Part shown: in pieces, positions 55,030 through 63,840 of the stretch
Layout: each line of letters opens with the position of its first letter
Numbering within the stretch: position 1 is the first letter of the stretch
Origin: Chryseobacterium balustinum
GTDB lineage: Bacteria; Bacteroidota; Bacteroidia; Flavobacteriales; Weeksellaceae
NCBI RefSeq assembly: GCF_900168205.1
Contig: NZ_FUZE01000019.1
Location: 31,530-95,529 of the forward strand
Length of the DNA: 64,000 nucleotides
Direction of reading: 5' to 3'
Program-made: the position numbers and the translations under genes
Notes under the pieces: generated by a model
Database searches by the model: none
What the model was told of the DNA's origin: nothing
What the model saw: only the letters and a program-made list of their open reading frames with translations

Positions 55030-56493
55030 ATGGAAAATCAGACAAAACAGAAATTAAACCGCCAGAATAGCGGACTCGATACAAAATTACCAATCAAAAT
55101 CGTACAGTTCGGTGGAGGAAACTTCATGCGCGGATTTACCGATTATGTGATTGATAAACTGAATAATGAAGCAGGTTTCAATGCAGGAATTGTCAATATA
55201 CAACCTACTCCGAATGGCTCAGTTCACAAGCTTGAAGAACAGGGGAATTTGTATACTTTATTCTCAAGAGGAATTAAAAAAGGAGAAATCATCGATGAAA
55301 AATGCGTGATTTCAGCGATTCAAAAATCGATTAATCCTTATGTAGATTACAGCGATTTTTTAGAATTAGCAAAAGAAGAAGAACTTGAATTTGTTTTTTC
55401 AAATACAACAGAAACCGGAATTGCTTACGACGAAACTGAAAATACCTATGAAGGTCCGCACAAAAATTTCCCTGCGAAAGTAGCGGTTTTACTTCATGAA
55501 AGATATAAGCATTTCAATGGAGCAGCAGACAAAGGCTTAAGAATTATTCCTTGCGAGCTTATTGAAGATAATGCATTCGTTTTAAAAAGTATTATCTTAA
55601 AATATGCCCAACTTTGGAATTTAGAAGAAGGTTTTGTGCAATGGATTGAACAAAGCAATCATTTCCATAATACATTGGTAGACAGAATCGTTCCGGGATG
55701 TCCGAAAGACGATCTTTCGACTTACGAAGACCAGTTAGATTATGAAGATCCAATGATGGTGGTTTCTGAAACATTCCTTTTATGGGTGATTCAGGGAGGT
55801 GAAGATTTAAAAAATAAAATTCCTTTCGATCAGATCAACGAACAGATTTTGGTGGTGGATGATATTCAGCCCTACCGTTTAAGAAAAGTTAGAATTCTGA
55901 ATGGCGGACATACGTTGATGTTGGCTCCGGCAATTTTAGCAGGAAAAGAAATCGTAAAAGAAGCGATTGATGATCAATTTATCGGAACTTTTTTAAGCGA
56001 TTCTATTTTTAATGAAGTGAATCAGACTTTAGGTTTAGATGAAACTGAATTGAAAGAATTTGCGGAAGAAGTTTTCGACAGATTCAGAAATCCTTTTATT
56101 AAGCATCATTTGGCAAGCATCGCTTTATATTTTGTTTCTAAATTTAAAGTAAGAGTGGTTCCAAGTTTGTTGACGTATGTTGAAAGAAATAACAAACTTC
56201 CGTTGAACTTAACGTTCTCTCTGGCAAGTTTAATCAGATTCTATCAAGGAAGCTTTGGTGAAAAATCTCTTCCTCTGAATGACGAAGAAGCGATCGTCAA
56301 CAGATTCAAAGAAATCTGGAAAAACGAAGATTACGAAGTAGTTTCAGAACAGGCATTGAGTGAAAAATTGTTCTGGGATACCGACCTTTCAAAAGTTGAA
56401 GGTCTGAAAGCCGCAGTAGCAAAAGCATTGTACGAAATCGATCACAATGATATGGAAACTGCCTACAAAAATTTTATTCAATTTTATTCTTAA
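55030..56493 (+). CDS. uxaB: Tagaturonate reductase (altronate oxidoreductase)
   Basis: A 487-residue mannitol-dehydrogenase-family enzyme. The N-terminal nucleotide-binding region reads IKIVQFGGGNFMRGF, followed by FSNTTETGI, and the catalytic region is VRILNGGHTLMLAPAILAG with the conserved Asn-Gly-Gly-His. It reduces D-tagaturonate (from UxaC) to D-altronate. The stop is 6 bases before the uxaA start, so uxaB and uxaA are co-translated or nearly so. Confidence 0.94.
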   Translation: MENQTKQKLNRQNSGLDTKLPIKIVQFGGGNFMRGFTDYVIDKLNNEAGFNAGIVNIQPTPNGSVHKLEEQGNLYTLFSRGIKKGEIIDEKCVISAIQKSINPYVDYSDFLELAKEEELEFVFSNTTETGIAYDETENTYEGPHKNFPAKVAVLLHERYKHFNGAADKGLRIIPCELIEDNAFVLKSIILKYAQLWNLEEGFVQWIEQSNHFHNTLVDRIVPGCPKDDLSTYEDQLDYEDPMMVVSETFLLWVIQGGEDLKNKIPFDQINEQILVVDDIQPYRLRKVRILNGGHTLMLAPAILAGKEIVKEAIDDQFIGTFLSDSIFNEVNQTLGLDETELKEFAEEVFDRFRNPFIKHHLASIALYFVSKFKVRVVPSLLTYVERNNKLPLNLTFSLASLIRFYQGSFGEKSLPLNDEEAIVNRFKEIWKNEDYEVVSEQALSEKLFWDTDLSKVEGLKAAVAKALYEIDHNDMETAYKNFIQFYS

Positions 56494-56499
56494 AAAATC

Positions 56500-58113
56500 A
56501 TGCAAAAGAAAGTACTGAAAGTAAATCCCAAAGACAACGTTATTGTAGCGTTGATGGATTTGCCTGCCGGAGAATCGGTGCACTTAGACGGTACAGATTA
56601 TACGATTCTTAAAGATATTAAAGCAAAACATAAATTCGCTGCCGTAGATTTTGAGGATGGCGACCATATTTTAATGTATGGCGTTATCGTTGGAAAAGCC
56701 AATCAATCCATCAAACAGGGCGAAGTTATTACCACCGAAAACGTAAAGCACCAAAGTGCAAAAGTGGTTGGGAAAACCGAAACTTTGGGCTGGACTCCAC
56801 CCAATGTTGATAAATGGAAAGACCGTACTTTCAATGGTTTTCACCGTGAAGACGGACAGGTAGGTACAGAAAATGTTTGGCTGTTTTTCCCGTTGGTATT
56901 CTGCGAAAACAAGAATATCGAAACGCTGAAAGATATTTTTGAAAAAGAATTACTTCACGACAAAGCCAGCAAACATCAGTTATTATTGCGTTCGTTATTA
57001 AACGGCGGTGCAACTGTTGAAGTTGAAGAAGAAGAACCAGATACACGAGTTTTTAAAAATATAGATGTAAGATTCATCACGCACCAAGGTGGTTGTGGCG
57101 GAATTCGTCAGGATGCTGAAGCGTTGGGAAGATTATTTGCAGGATATGTCAACAACCCGAATGTTGCGGGAGCTACGGTTCTCAGCTTAGGGTGTCAGAA
57201 TCTTCAGGTACAGATTTTCATGGATTCACTACATGCATTGGCTCCCAATAATAAAAAACCGATTGTCGTTTACGAACAGCAAAAATCGGGTACTATCGAT
57301 GAAATGTTGACCGGCGTTATCAAAGATTCATATGAAGGCATTAAAAAAGCTAACGAAATAGAGAGAAAACCAGCATCCATCACCAAACTGAACATCGGTT
57401 TGGAATGCGGTGGCTCAGACGGTTTCTCAGGAATTTCTGCGAATCCTGTTTTGGGAGAAGTTTCCGATATTATGGCGGCAGTTGGCGGAACAACCATGCT
57501 GGCCGAGTTCCCTGAATTGTGTGGAGTAGAGCAGGAGCTGGTCAACCGTTGCATCAACGATGAAGACGGTGTAAAGTTCCTGAAACTAATGAAAGATTTT
57601 GAAGCCTCTGTGGTTGCGGCAGGATCAGGATTTGATATGAATCCGTCTCCCGGAAATATCAAGGATGGTTTAATTACCGATGCGATGAAATCTGCAGGAG
57701 CCTCGAAAAAAGGCGGAGCTGCCCCGATTGTAGAAGTTCTCGACTTTACAGAATATGCTACAAAACCAGGTCTGAATCTTCTGTGCACTCCCGGAAATGA
57801 TGCCGAATGTACCACCGCTTTAGTAGGTTCAGGTGCAACCGTAGTTCTTTTCACTACAGGTCTTGGCACTCCAATGGGAAATCCTATTTCGCCAGTTGTG
57901 AAGATTTCTTCCAACACGGTTTTGGCAGAAAAAATGTCAGACATTATTGATTTTAATGCAGGTACCGTGATCAGCGGAGAAAAAACAATTCCTGAAGCGG
58001 CAGACGAACTTCTGGAACTCATCATCAACGTAGCCAGCGGCGAAGTAAAAACCAAAGCGGACGTTCTTAATCAGAATGATTTCATTCCATGGAGACGAGG
58101 AGTCTCTCTGTAA
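56500..58113 (+). CDS. uxaA: Altronate dehydratase
   Basis: A 537-residue UxaA-family dehydratase. Residues about 1-95 form the SAF/UxaA N-terminal domain (VNPKDNVIVALMDLPAGE, GEVITTENVKHQSAK). The catalytic part has HQGGCGGIRQDAEALGR, LGLECGGSDGFSGI-like NIGLECGGSDGFSGISANP and a late CTPGNDAECTTALVGSGA, with cysteines suited to metal or Fe-S binding. It turns D-altronate into KDG, which feeds KdgK. It is the last gene of the uronate operon and ends at a strong terminator. Confidence 0.95.
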   Translation: MQKKVLKVNPKDNVIVALMDLPAGESVHLDGTDYTILKDIKAKHKFAAVDFEDGDHILMYGVIVGKANQSIKQGEVITTENVKHQSAKVVGKTETLGWTPPNVDKWKDRTFNGFHREDGQVGTENVWLFFPLVFCENKNIETLKDIFEKELLHDKASKHQLLLRSLLNGGATVEVEEEEPDTRVFKNIDVRFITHQGGCGGIRQDAEALGRLFAGYVNNPNVAGATVLSLGCQNLQVQIFMDSLHALAPNNKKPIVVYEQQKSGTIDEMLTGVIKDSYEGIKKANEIERKPASITKLNIGLECGGSDGFSGISANPVLGEVSDIMAAVGGTTMLAEFPELCGVEQELVNRCINDEDGVKFLKLMKDFEASVVAAGSGFDMNPSPGNIKDGLITDAMKSAGASKKGGAAPIVEVLDFTEYATKPGLNLLCTPGNDAECTTALVGSGATVVLFTTGLGTPMGNPISPVVKISSNTVLAEKMSDIIDFNAGTVISGEKTIPEAADELLELIINVASGEVKTKADVLNQNDFIPWRRGVSL

Positions 58114-58141
58114 TGGGTTAATTATATTAAATATTAGGGTT

Positions 58142-58184
58142 GAAAATGCTTTCTACATCGTGTAGGGAGCATTTTCTTTTTTTT
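58142..58184 (+). terminator. Terminator of the uronate operon
   Basis: The outer arms GAAAATGCT (58142-58150) and AGCATTTTC (58168-58176) and the inner CTACA/TGTAG pair build one long stem, followed by eight T. It lies 29 bases after the uxaA stop. Confidence 0.9.
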
Positions 58185-58221
58185 GTTTAAAGTTTTTCTT
58201 AAAGATTAAATAAACACATGC

Positions 58222-58238
58222 TTCAGCACCGCTTTTGG
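58222..58238. repeat. Cassette-end-like motif at the 3' end of the 58240 gene
   Basis: TTCAGCACCGCTTTTGG is 16/17 identical to TTCAGCCCCGCTTTTGG at 59588-59604. Both stand just past the stop of a minus-strand gene (1 and 26 bases). This marks the near end of the possible cassette array. Confidence 0.5.
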
Positions 58239-58239
58239 T

Positions 58240-58662
58240 TTAGCCATCCATCAAGCCAAATCCTTCTGGAACTTTTTTTGAATTTACTCTGTTGTAAGGC
58301 CAAATATAAATCGTTTTAACAATATTAGAATCAGCATCTATTAAATTGTATTCATCAATTGGTGCACTGACAATACTGCTTTTCATCGAACCAGTTCTTT
58401 CCCAAGTATATTGAGAAGAACCCGGTTTTATGTTGATTAATCTATTTAGGTATTTTCTTGATTCAGGAACACTTGTTAAAAGAATAGGGTTGTCTTTTGA
58501 GTAACCAAATTCACCTTTGTGATTGGGTAATTCGTCGTTATCCGTACCCTCTTCTTCCTTGATCTTTTGTACCATGGCTTCCATTCGTGCCATAAAATCT
58601 GTCGAATCAGTCTCTACTGATGAGTCTTTTTTGTTTCTTTTAAAAAAATTAAATATTCCCAT
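58240..58662 (-). CDS. Hypothetical cytoplasmic protein
   Basis: A 140-residue protein without a signal peptide, beginning MGIFNFFKRNKKDSSVETDS. The N-terminal 40 residues are charged and likely helical. The rest (ESRKYLNRLINIKPGSSQYT, IVKTIYIWPYNRVNSKKVPE, GFGLMDG) looks like a small folded domain of unknown family. It is the first of a run of minus-strand genes that resemble mobile gene cassettes, each with repeat-like sequence near its 3' end. Confidence 0.6.
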   Translation of the reverse strand: MGIFNFFKRNKKDSSVETDSTDFMARMEAMVQKIKEEEGTDNDELPNHKGEFGYSKDNPILLTSVPESRKYLNRLINIKPGSSQYTWERTGSMKSSIVSAPIDEYNLIDADSNIVKTIYIWPYNRVNSKKVPEGFGLMDG

Positions 58663-58808
58663 TATATATTGTTTTATTTATTCAAAATGTAATACATTCT
58701 AGCTTTACGTAAGGCATTGATTTAAATGTAATTTCACTAAAATAATAAAATAAAGAATGATTACAAATTGTGCTTTTTTGATAGTACAGATTTATAATAT
58801 GTTCATAA

Positions 58809-58838
58809 AATATATTCTGTTGCAGAATGTTACGGATT
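58809..58838. repeat. 30-base repeat shared with 60237-60266
   Basis: The core ATATTCTGTTGCAGAA recurs with four differences over 30 bases at 60237-60266. Both copies lie in spacers between minus-strand genes and next to a short GGATT/AATCC hairpin, so this is a small REP-like element. Confidence 0.55.
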
Positions 58839-58891
58839 AAAAATCCGCAAAATCGGGTTAGCAAAAAAAACTTGAACTGGAGGCTTTCCGA

Positions 58892-58918
58892 CCGCTATTG
58901 CCAAACCCTTTATTGTTA
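58892..58918. repeat. attC-like right end after the 58916 gene
   Basis: CCGCTATTGCCAAACCC is followed by TTTATTGTTA, and the final TTA is the stop codon of the minus-strand gene. The GCCAAACCC block has an imperfect partner at 58854-58862. The form is close to those at 61130-61164 and 62421-62444. Confidence 0.4.
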
Positions 58919-59452
58919 TTTCTGATATACTTTTTCAAGAAGCTCTATTGATTCTGATTCAGTAAATAATTTTTTCTTGTCTGTGTTGTTCGTTAAATTA
59001 ATTGAAATTAAATTATTATTTTTCACAGCATAAAGTAAATATGAAGTTTGGTCTTTGTTATTATTTTGTAGCATATTTTTCAAAGTCAGTTTCCAAATGA
59101 TGTATTTTTTTTCATCGTTTCTTTTTGTTTCAGAAACTTCTGTTTGAATTCCATTTGATGAACTCCAGTAATCATATTCCCATTTGTAAAATTTATTCAA
59201 AAGTTCAATTTCACTTAATCCTGCTTGAAAAAATTCAAATTTTTCTGGTTTTCTTACAGAAATCAGTAAACTTAATTTTTCTTTTTTATTCGACAAATGG
59301 AATTGTCCAGATTCTTTAAGTTGAGTTTCAAATTCCCATTTTCCAGGAATTTCAAATAATTCTCCATTAATTTGAAAAGGTGAAACTTTTTGAGCAAAAG
59401 AAAAAGTTGATAATAGAATAAATATTAAACTTGTAAGCGTTTTTAATTTCAT
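58916..59452 (-). CDS. Secreted protein of unknown function
   Basis: A 178-residue protein with a clear signal peptide (MKLKTLTSLIFILLSTFSFAQ). The mature part (FQINGELFEIPGKWEFETQL, LIISVRKPE-like LLISVRKPEKFEF, WKLTLKNMLQNNN) is a small beta-rich domain. I recognise no family. It stands alone within a spacer-separated series of minus-strand genes. Confidence 0.65.
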   Translation of the reverse strand: MKLKTLTSLIFILLSTFSFAQKVSPFQINGELFEIPGKWEFETQLKESGQFHLSNKKEKLSLLISVRKPEKFEFFQAGLSEIELLNKFYKWEYDYWSSSNGIQTEVSETKRNDEKKYIIWKLTLKNMLQNNNKDQTSYLLYAVKNNNLISINLTNNTDKKKLFTESESIELLEKVYQK

Positions 59453-59501
59453 TGATTTGTATGTAGGGTAAGTGTTTCTATAAAATGGCGGACAACGAGC
59501 A

Positions 59502-59612
59502 GGGTATTACCGAAGGGGAGATTTTTAGCACAAAAGCTCAATAAAATTACCAATGTTGAACCTTGCATAAATGTCCAATTGAAGCAATTCAGCCCCGCTT
59601 TTGGAAATACAC
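59502..59612. repeat. attC-like imperfect inverted repeat
   Basis: GGGTATTACCGAAGGGG (59502-59518) pairs imperfectly with CCCCGCTTTTGGAAATACAC (59593-59612), with unpaired bases on one arm, and is followed by CTGTTAG at 59612-59618. The stem with bulged bases and a GTTAG end resembles an attC site. It lies just beyond the 3' end of the 59631 gene. Confidence 0.5.
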
Positions 59613-59630
59613 TGTTAGTCGTGTTTTTTT

Positions 59631-60056
59631 CTAAAGTTTGAATCTGATTAATTCTCTTGGATTTTTATTTTTCAAGTTAATTAGAATTCTGTTTTTATTT
59701 GAATTTTGGTATGTTAATATTAAAGTATCCTTATCAAATCTTTTAATAGAGTAAATTTTATGTTCAATTTGAATTTCCTTTGAATTAATTAGTTTCCATT
59801 TCATTATTTGCTTTACATCATTCATTCTAAAACTATTCGTCTTATTTGTTGAAAAATCATAATTTCTGTAATCTAAATTTCCATTATTTATGAAAACATA
59901 GCCGTAGTTTATATTTTCATATACGTTTTTATCATTGTTTTCGTGAAAAATATACCAAAAATTTCCATTTTCAGATAGTTTACTTTCAATAGGATGTTTT
60001 CCACAACCAAATAGAAAAAATAACAATAAGATTGATAAATGACTTTTCTTTATCAT
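59631..60056 (-). CDS. Lipoprotein of unknown function
   Basis: Start taken at MIKKSHLSILLLFFLFGC, which gives a lipobox with Cys18; the longer frame begins in spacer DNA. The mature 124 residues (NGNFWYIFHENNDKNVYEN, GNLDYRNYDFSTN, ILTYQNSNKNRILINL) are Asn-rich and beta-like, with no family I can name. Unusually high Asn content and lower GC than the uronate operon suggest a different origin. Confidence 0.6.
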   Translation of the reverse strand: MIKKSHLSILLLFFLFGCGKHPIESKLSENGNFWYIFHENNDKNVYENINYGYVFINNGNLDYRNYDFSTNKTNSFRMNDVKQIMKWKLINSKEIQIEHKIYSIKRFDKDTLILTYQNSNKNRILINLKNKNPRELIRFKL

Positions 60057-60093
60057 ATTTACTTTTATGCAGATTGTTTGTAGAAAATTACAA

Positions 60094-60266
60094 CTAACAT
60101 TTGGCTTTACGCAATGCATCAATCCAAACTATAATTTTGTTAAAAATAATGTAATAAATAGTAATTGTCAAATTTTAATTTATCCTAGAAACAAAACCAT
60201 TCCACCCGACATCGCGGCTTTGTAATCCATGCCCAGAATATATTCTATTGCAGAAAGTCACTGATT
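60094..60266. repeat. Spacer with a CTAACATTTG box and REP-like repeat
   Basis: CTAACATTTGGCTT (60094-60107) matches CTAACATTTGACTT at 61086-61099 in 13 of 14 positions. The 30-base element related to 58809-58838 lies at 60237-60266. Spacer of 280 bases, no gene. Confidence 0.5.
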
Positions 60267-60336
60267 GCAAATCATTAATTTTCGCTGTTATACTTTCGTA
60301 TCATATTTTGCCAATATAGTTTTATCGACAGTATTT

Positions 60337-61038
60337 TTAGTTTTTTATTTTCAAATCATTTTTTAAGTTATCCCAACCATTCCAACCACAATTTCCATTT
60401 TGTATTTCTTTAGTCTCACCATTAAAAAACAATGTGTAAATACTAACGGTTGTACATCCGCCATCTTTTGGTAAAGTATATAATTCGCATTCAAATTGAA
60501 TTATTTTGTCTATTTCATCCTTGCTTAAAGTTTTAAATCTTCCATTATCACCTAAGTAATACTTTCCATCTTTATTTTTAATAACTATAGAATCTTTTAT
60601 TTTATGAAAACATCCTTGAGATCTATACTTTATTGTTATTTGGTTGTTATTAAGTTTCCTAATTATTGAATTATTTTTAACTTTTGTGATGTCGATATGG
60701 TCTGGGCTAATTCTTAAAGTGTCAACTTTATCGAAATTTTCAGCTTTGTACTTTTTTATTTGTGTTCTACCAAATAGATCAGAATATATGAATTCATAAG
60801 TTCCTTTTTCGATACTGTCAATTTTTAATGGATTTTCGATAAATAATCCTTCTTTTGGTAGAACCGTTTTAATGATCTTACCATTTTTTTTAATTTCTAA
60901 TTTATATAGTTCTGGAAAATTATCACTTAATTTCTTTTCATTTTTAAACTCCAATATTAAAGTTGAGTATTTTTCTGTACAACTTACTATTGTTACCAGA
61001 AATGTAGCTCCAAGTATTATTTTATAAGGTAATTTCAT
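60337..61038 (-). CDS. Lipoprotein of unknown function
   Basis: A 233-residue protein with a lipobox at TIVSC (MKLPYKIILGATFLVTIVSC). An N-terminal beta-sandwich-like part (LYKLEIKKNGKIIKTVLPKE, GTYEFIYSDLFGR) is followed by a Cys-containing domain (YRSQGCFHKIKDS, LPKDGGCTTVSIYTLFF, NGNCGWNGWDNL) with four cysteines that could form disulfides. No family is recognised. Confidence 0.65.
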   Translation of the reverse strand: MKLPYKIILGATFLVTIVSCTEKYSTLILEFKNEKKLSDNFPELYKLEIKKNGKIIKTVLPKEGLFIENPLKIDSIEKGTYEFIYSDLFGRTQIKKYKAENFDKVDTLRISPDHIDITKVKNNSIIRKLNNNQITIKYRSQGCFHKIKDSIVIKNKDGKYYLGDNGRFKTLSKDEIDKIIQFECELYTLPKDGGCTTVSIYTLFFNGETKEIQNGNCGWNGWDNLKNDLKIKN

Positions 61039-61085
61039 TGTGATATTGCCGAGAAATTGGGATTTTTAATTGATGAAAAAATAGG

Positions 61086-61164
61086 CTAACATTTGACTTG
61101 CCGATGCAATGGATTAAGGAAGCCTAAATCCACCATATTGCCAAACAGCCGCTGTGCATCGTTA
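61086..61164. repeat. attC-like spacer between the 60337 and 61162 genes
   Basis: It begins CTAACATTTGACTTGCC and ends GCCAAACAGCCGCTGTGC then ATCGTTA, with the stop codon of the minus-strand gene inside the final GTTATT. Imperfect partner blocks TTTG/CAAA and GCAATGG/CCATATTGC are present. This is the most complete attC-like spacer of the region. Confidence 0.5.
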
Positions 61165-62298
61165 TTCTATCGAGATATCTTTACTTTTAGTTACTTTAGG
61201 AATGTAAATAAGATAATCATAACCTTTTATAACTCTCGATAAGTATACATCATCTACTTTTAGTTTGTTTTGTAAAATCGATTTCTTTAAAGGTCTTAAA
61301 TCAAAACAGTACCATTGTTCATCCTTTGCCACATTTAGAAAAGATTTAAAACTAGTGTTATCATTTTGGTCTTCTCCTTTTCCAATGAGCATTATATGTA
61401 ATGATTTCCTGAAATTTGCCTCTTCAATATTAGAAATTAAACTGCCAATATCATAAATATCAGTTTTTGTTAATATCGTTTCACCTTTTGGGAGATGATT
61501 CGCACCAAACTTGAAAAGATTTTTTTTGTTATTCCAATCGGGCATTTGGTTTAGCAAAATGTTTTTCAGCAGTTGAATTCTTAAGGGATGATTTCTTTTA
61601 GTATAGATTTCTCGACTTAACTTTAAATCTTCAATTTGCTTTCGTTCTTTGTCTGAAAGTTTTAACGCCAACAACAAATCTATTTTTTGAAGACAATCTT
61701 CAGACAATAGGTAATATTTTTCAAGACCTTCTTTAGATGCAATAAGTTTGGAATTATGAAGCATTTGTTCATATATCTCAATTACTTTTTTATTTTTCGA
61801 AGTTTCTTTTAAACTTGAAATTATCATTTGGTCCGCAAAAACGCTGATCTGTTCGGCACCATATATTTTGGTATTACGTTTCACTAAACTCTTTACCAAA
61901 TCAAATTCTGGTTCCTGCTGCAAAAAAGCAAAGTTGGTACTATATTCTTTAACAAAAGAATTAAGCCGCTCCGGAGATAGAGATTTAATTTTTGTTTCGA
62001 TTAAATCTACTGAATAAGGGTCAACCTCAATAAAATAATTATCAAACTTAACTTCATTGATTACTGCGTTTGTGAAATAAGGAATTTCGTTTGTAAAATG
62101 AGTTTCTCCCAGCAAAACAGAATTAGACTGTTTTATTTCGTTTAGTAAAACATCCCATCCTTTTCCTTGAAATGAAATGTTTTTATCAATTTGAAAAGAA
62201 AAACTATTTTTTCCAACTAAACTGTCAAGTACTATGTTTTGAGCATAGCTAAAATTTGTAATGAATAATGTAAGAAGTAAGAATATTAATTTTTTCAT
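61162..62298 (-). CDS. Secreted ChaN/Tiki/erythromycin-esterase-like protein
   Basis: A 378-residue protein with a signal peptide (MKKLIFLLLTLFITNFSYAQ). SNSVLLGETHFTNEIPYF carries the GET-H motif of the ChaN/Tiki/erythromycin-esterase superfamily, followed by YFIEVDP, KIYGAEQISVF and FGANHLPKGE, a likely second active-site His. Members include heme-binding ChaN, Wnt-cleaving Tiki and erythromycin esterase. The substrate is unknown. It is the largest gene in the cassette-like run. Confidence 0.68.
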   Translation of the reverse strand: MKKLIFLLLTLFITNFSYAQNIVLDSLVGKNSFSFQIDKNISFQGKGWDVLLNEIKQSNSVLLGETHFTNEIPYFTNAVINEVKFDNYFIEVDPYSVDLIETKIKSLSPERLNSFVKEYSTNFAFLQQEPEFDLVKSLVKRNTKIYGAEQISVFADQMIISSLKETSKNKKVIEIYEQMLHNSKLIASKEGLEKYYLLSEDCLQKIDLLLALKLSDKERKQIEDLKLSREIYTKRNHPLRIQLLKNILLNQMPDWNNKKNLFKFGANHLPKGETILTKTDIYDIGSLISNIEEANFRKSLHIMLIGKGEDQNDNTSFKSFLNVAKDEQWYCFDLRPLKKSILQNKLKVDDVYLSRVIKGYDYLIYIPKVTKSKDISIE

Positions 62299-62326
62299 TT
62301 TTATTATTGAAGTTGTATTATTATAA

Positions 62327-62444
62327 TGCGCAATAAGGGTTTGTGCATTGCTGAAGGTGGGATTTTTAGAATAAAAGTTTAATCGAAAAACATATGTTGA
62401 AATTTGCAGTTTCGCTCGACTATTACAAAACCCTTCTATGTGCA
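62327..62444. repeat. attC-like imperfect inverted repeat
   Basis: TGCGCAATAAGGGTTTGTG (62327-62345) pairs imperfectly with ACAAAACCCTTCTATGTGCA (62425-62444), sharing the AAGGGTTT core with bulged bases. It sits 4 bases from the stop of the 62448 gene and parallels the 58892 and 61086 elements. Confidence 0.5.
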
Positions 62445-62447
62445 GTA

Positions 62448-63188
62448 TTATTTTGTTATTTTTATTTTTCGAAATATTCCTCTTTGTGAAAATTCATTTG
62501 CGAATGTTTTTTTTTTTGGAGTTAAAAAGCAAGTTCTTCCATCTATAAATTCCTTTGTGATAGGATCTAAATTTATTTGCTCAACAATAATTTTTTGAAT
62601 TTCTTTATTATTGTTGAGTTGAAGATAAACTTCCCCTTTTTTTACTTTTAATTCATCAAGATGAATTCCATTCATACTTTCTACATCATTTAAGTTGTAA
62701 AAGAACAAGCTATCTTTAGTTTCAATAAACTTATCAATAACATAACTTTCTAATCCACCATCTTTTTCTGAATATCCACGATACTGGTAGATTATATTTT
62801 CAATATTAATGTTATTTGATTGAAATTTGTTGATCTTCATTGGTTTATAATTCGGCTTTGATTTATAATATTCTTCTTCGCAAGAATTATAGCATTCGTG
62901 GCTAATACCTTCTATTTTATTTTTATTAGGAATGTCAGAAAGTTTATAAAAAGGCAATGTATTTTTGAGGTCAATTTTAAATATTTCTGTTGAGTCTAAA
63001 ATAACAAAACCATAAGTATGTGAATCACGTCCACCCCAAGCATCATATTTATAAAGAATTTTTGAAGTCCCTTCAATTTTTTGTGCATATAATTCTGAAA
63101 TATCCCATTGTCCTTGTTTGTCAAAACTACAGCTATAAAAACAAATTAGTAACATTGAAAATACTATTGTGTGTGTCTTAATTTTCAT
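62448..63188 (-). CDS. Lipoprotein of unknown function
   Basis: A 246-residue protein with a lipobox at CFYSC (MKIKTHTIVFSMLLICFYSC). The mature part has GRDSHTYGFVILDSTEIFKI, ISHECYNSCEEEYYKSK with paired Cys, and KKGEVYLQLNNNKEIQKIIV. No domain is recognised. It is a single gene between two spacers of the cassette-like region. Confidence 0.62.
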   Translation of the reverse strand: MKIKTHTIVFSMLLICFYSCSFDKQGQWDISELYAQKIEGTSKILYKYDAWGGRDSHTYGFVILDSTEIFKIDLKNTLPFYKLSDIPNKNKIEGISHECYNSCEEEYYKSKPNYKPMKINKFQSNNINIENIIYQYRGYSEKDGGLESYVIDKFIETKDSLFFYNLNDVESMNGIHLDELKVKKGEVYLQLNNNKEIQKIIVEQINLDPITKEFIDGRTCFLTPKKKTFANEFSQRGIFRKIKITK

Positions 63189-63233
63189 TTTTAGCGAGTA
63201 TTTTGAAATTCCTTGTTAGCGGCTGGCAGGTTT

Positions 63234-63545
63234 TTATATTCCCGTTCCTCCTAAAATTTCAAGTTCTTGTCCTTTTGTTGGTTGTCCGTCTAATATTGGC
63301 ATTGCAGACATTATTAATTCTCTTACTCCTTCCACTTTTAATGAGTTGTCGTGGTCTTCTTTGCTGTCCCAAATTTCTGTAACGTAAACAGAATTTGTGT
63401 CATTCTCGCCCTTACTTATAGCATATAATTTACAACCTTTTGCAGTTGATACAAGCTCAGATGCTTTCAATAAGATATTTGCAAGTTCATTTCTTTGTCC
63501 TGCTTTTGCGGTTAATTTTCCGTGAAGTAAATATTGGTTCGCCAT
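63234..63545 (-). CDS. Antibiotic biosynthesis monooxygenase-domain protein
   Basis: A 103-residue small cytoplasmic protein of the ABM/quinol-monooxygenase type (YLLHGKLTAKAGQRNELANI, GCKLYAISKGENDTNSVYVT, EIWDSKEDHDNSL). Such ferredoxin-like dimers oxidise small aromatics or act as binding proteins. It is the one gene of this region with a clearly recognised metabolic family. CCTTGTTAGCGGC at 63211-63223, just past its stop, resembles a cassette end. Confidence 0.85.
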   Translation of the reverse strand: MANQYLLHGKLTAKAGQRNELANILLKASELVSTAKGCKLYAISKGENDTNSVYVTEIWDSKEDHDNSLKVEGVRELIMSAMPILDGQPTKGQELEILGGTGI

Positions 63546-63748
63546 GTTTGTCGTTAATTTTAAAGGTCTATTTATAGTTTTCTAATTGCTTGTTATTGCG
63601 GTTACTCTTAGTTTGGTTTCTAAAAAGCTATTATTAAGTTTCGTTTTTTCGTATCCATTTGTACAATAGAGATAAATAGTATTAGGTGTAAATTAACCTC
63701 TTTTCTATAATGATTTCCTTGTCAAATTTTTCTGCTAATGTTTCAGGG

Positions 63749-63840
63749 CTTGGCGTCAGTGGCGGAAATTGAAGTGAAAAGACACAGTAAGCAAAAGCCC
63801 CAACTTTAAATTTTAGCCTTAGCTCGCCATTGCGCCAAAC
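63749..63840. repeat. attC-like imperfect inverted repeat
   Basis: CTTGGCGTCAGTGGCG (63749-63764) pairs with CGCCATTGCGCCAAAC (63825-63840) over most of its length, followed by CGATGTGCTTGTTGC. It is the last of the related spacer elements before the possible insertion sequence. Confidence 0.5.

Noticed and set aside
57270..58055. Long minus-strand ORF of 261 codons inside uxaA
   Set aside because: It is the antisense shadow of the well-supported uxaA gene, with Ser/Pro-rich content typical of an opposite-frame artefact.
62404..62598. Plus-strand ORF over the 3' end of the 62448 lipoprotein gene
   Set aside because: It is antisense to a gene with a clear lipobox and has no domain or conserved start.
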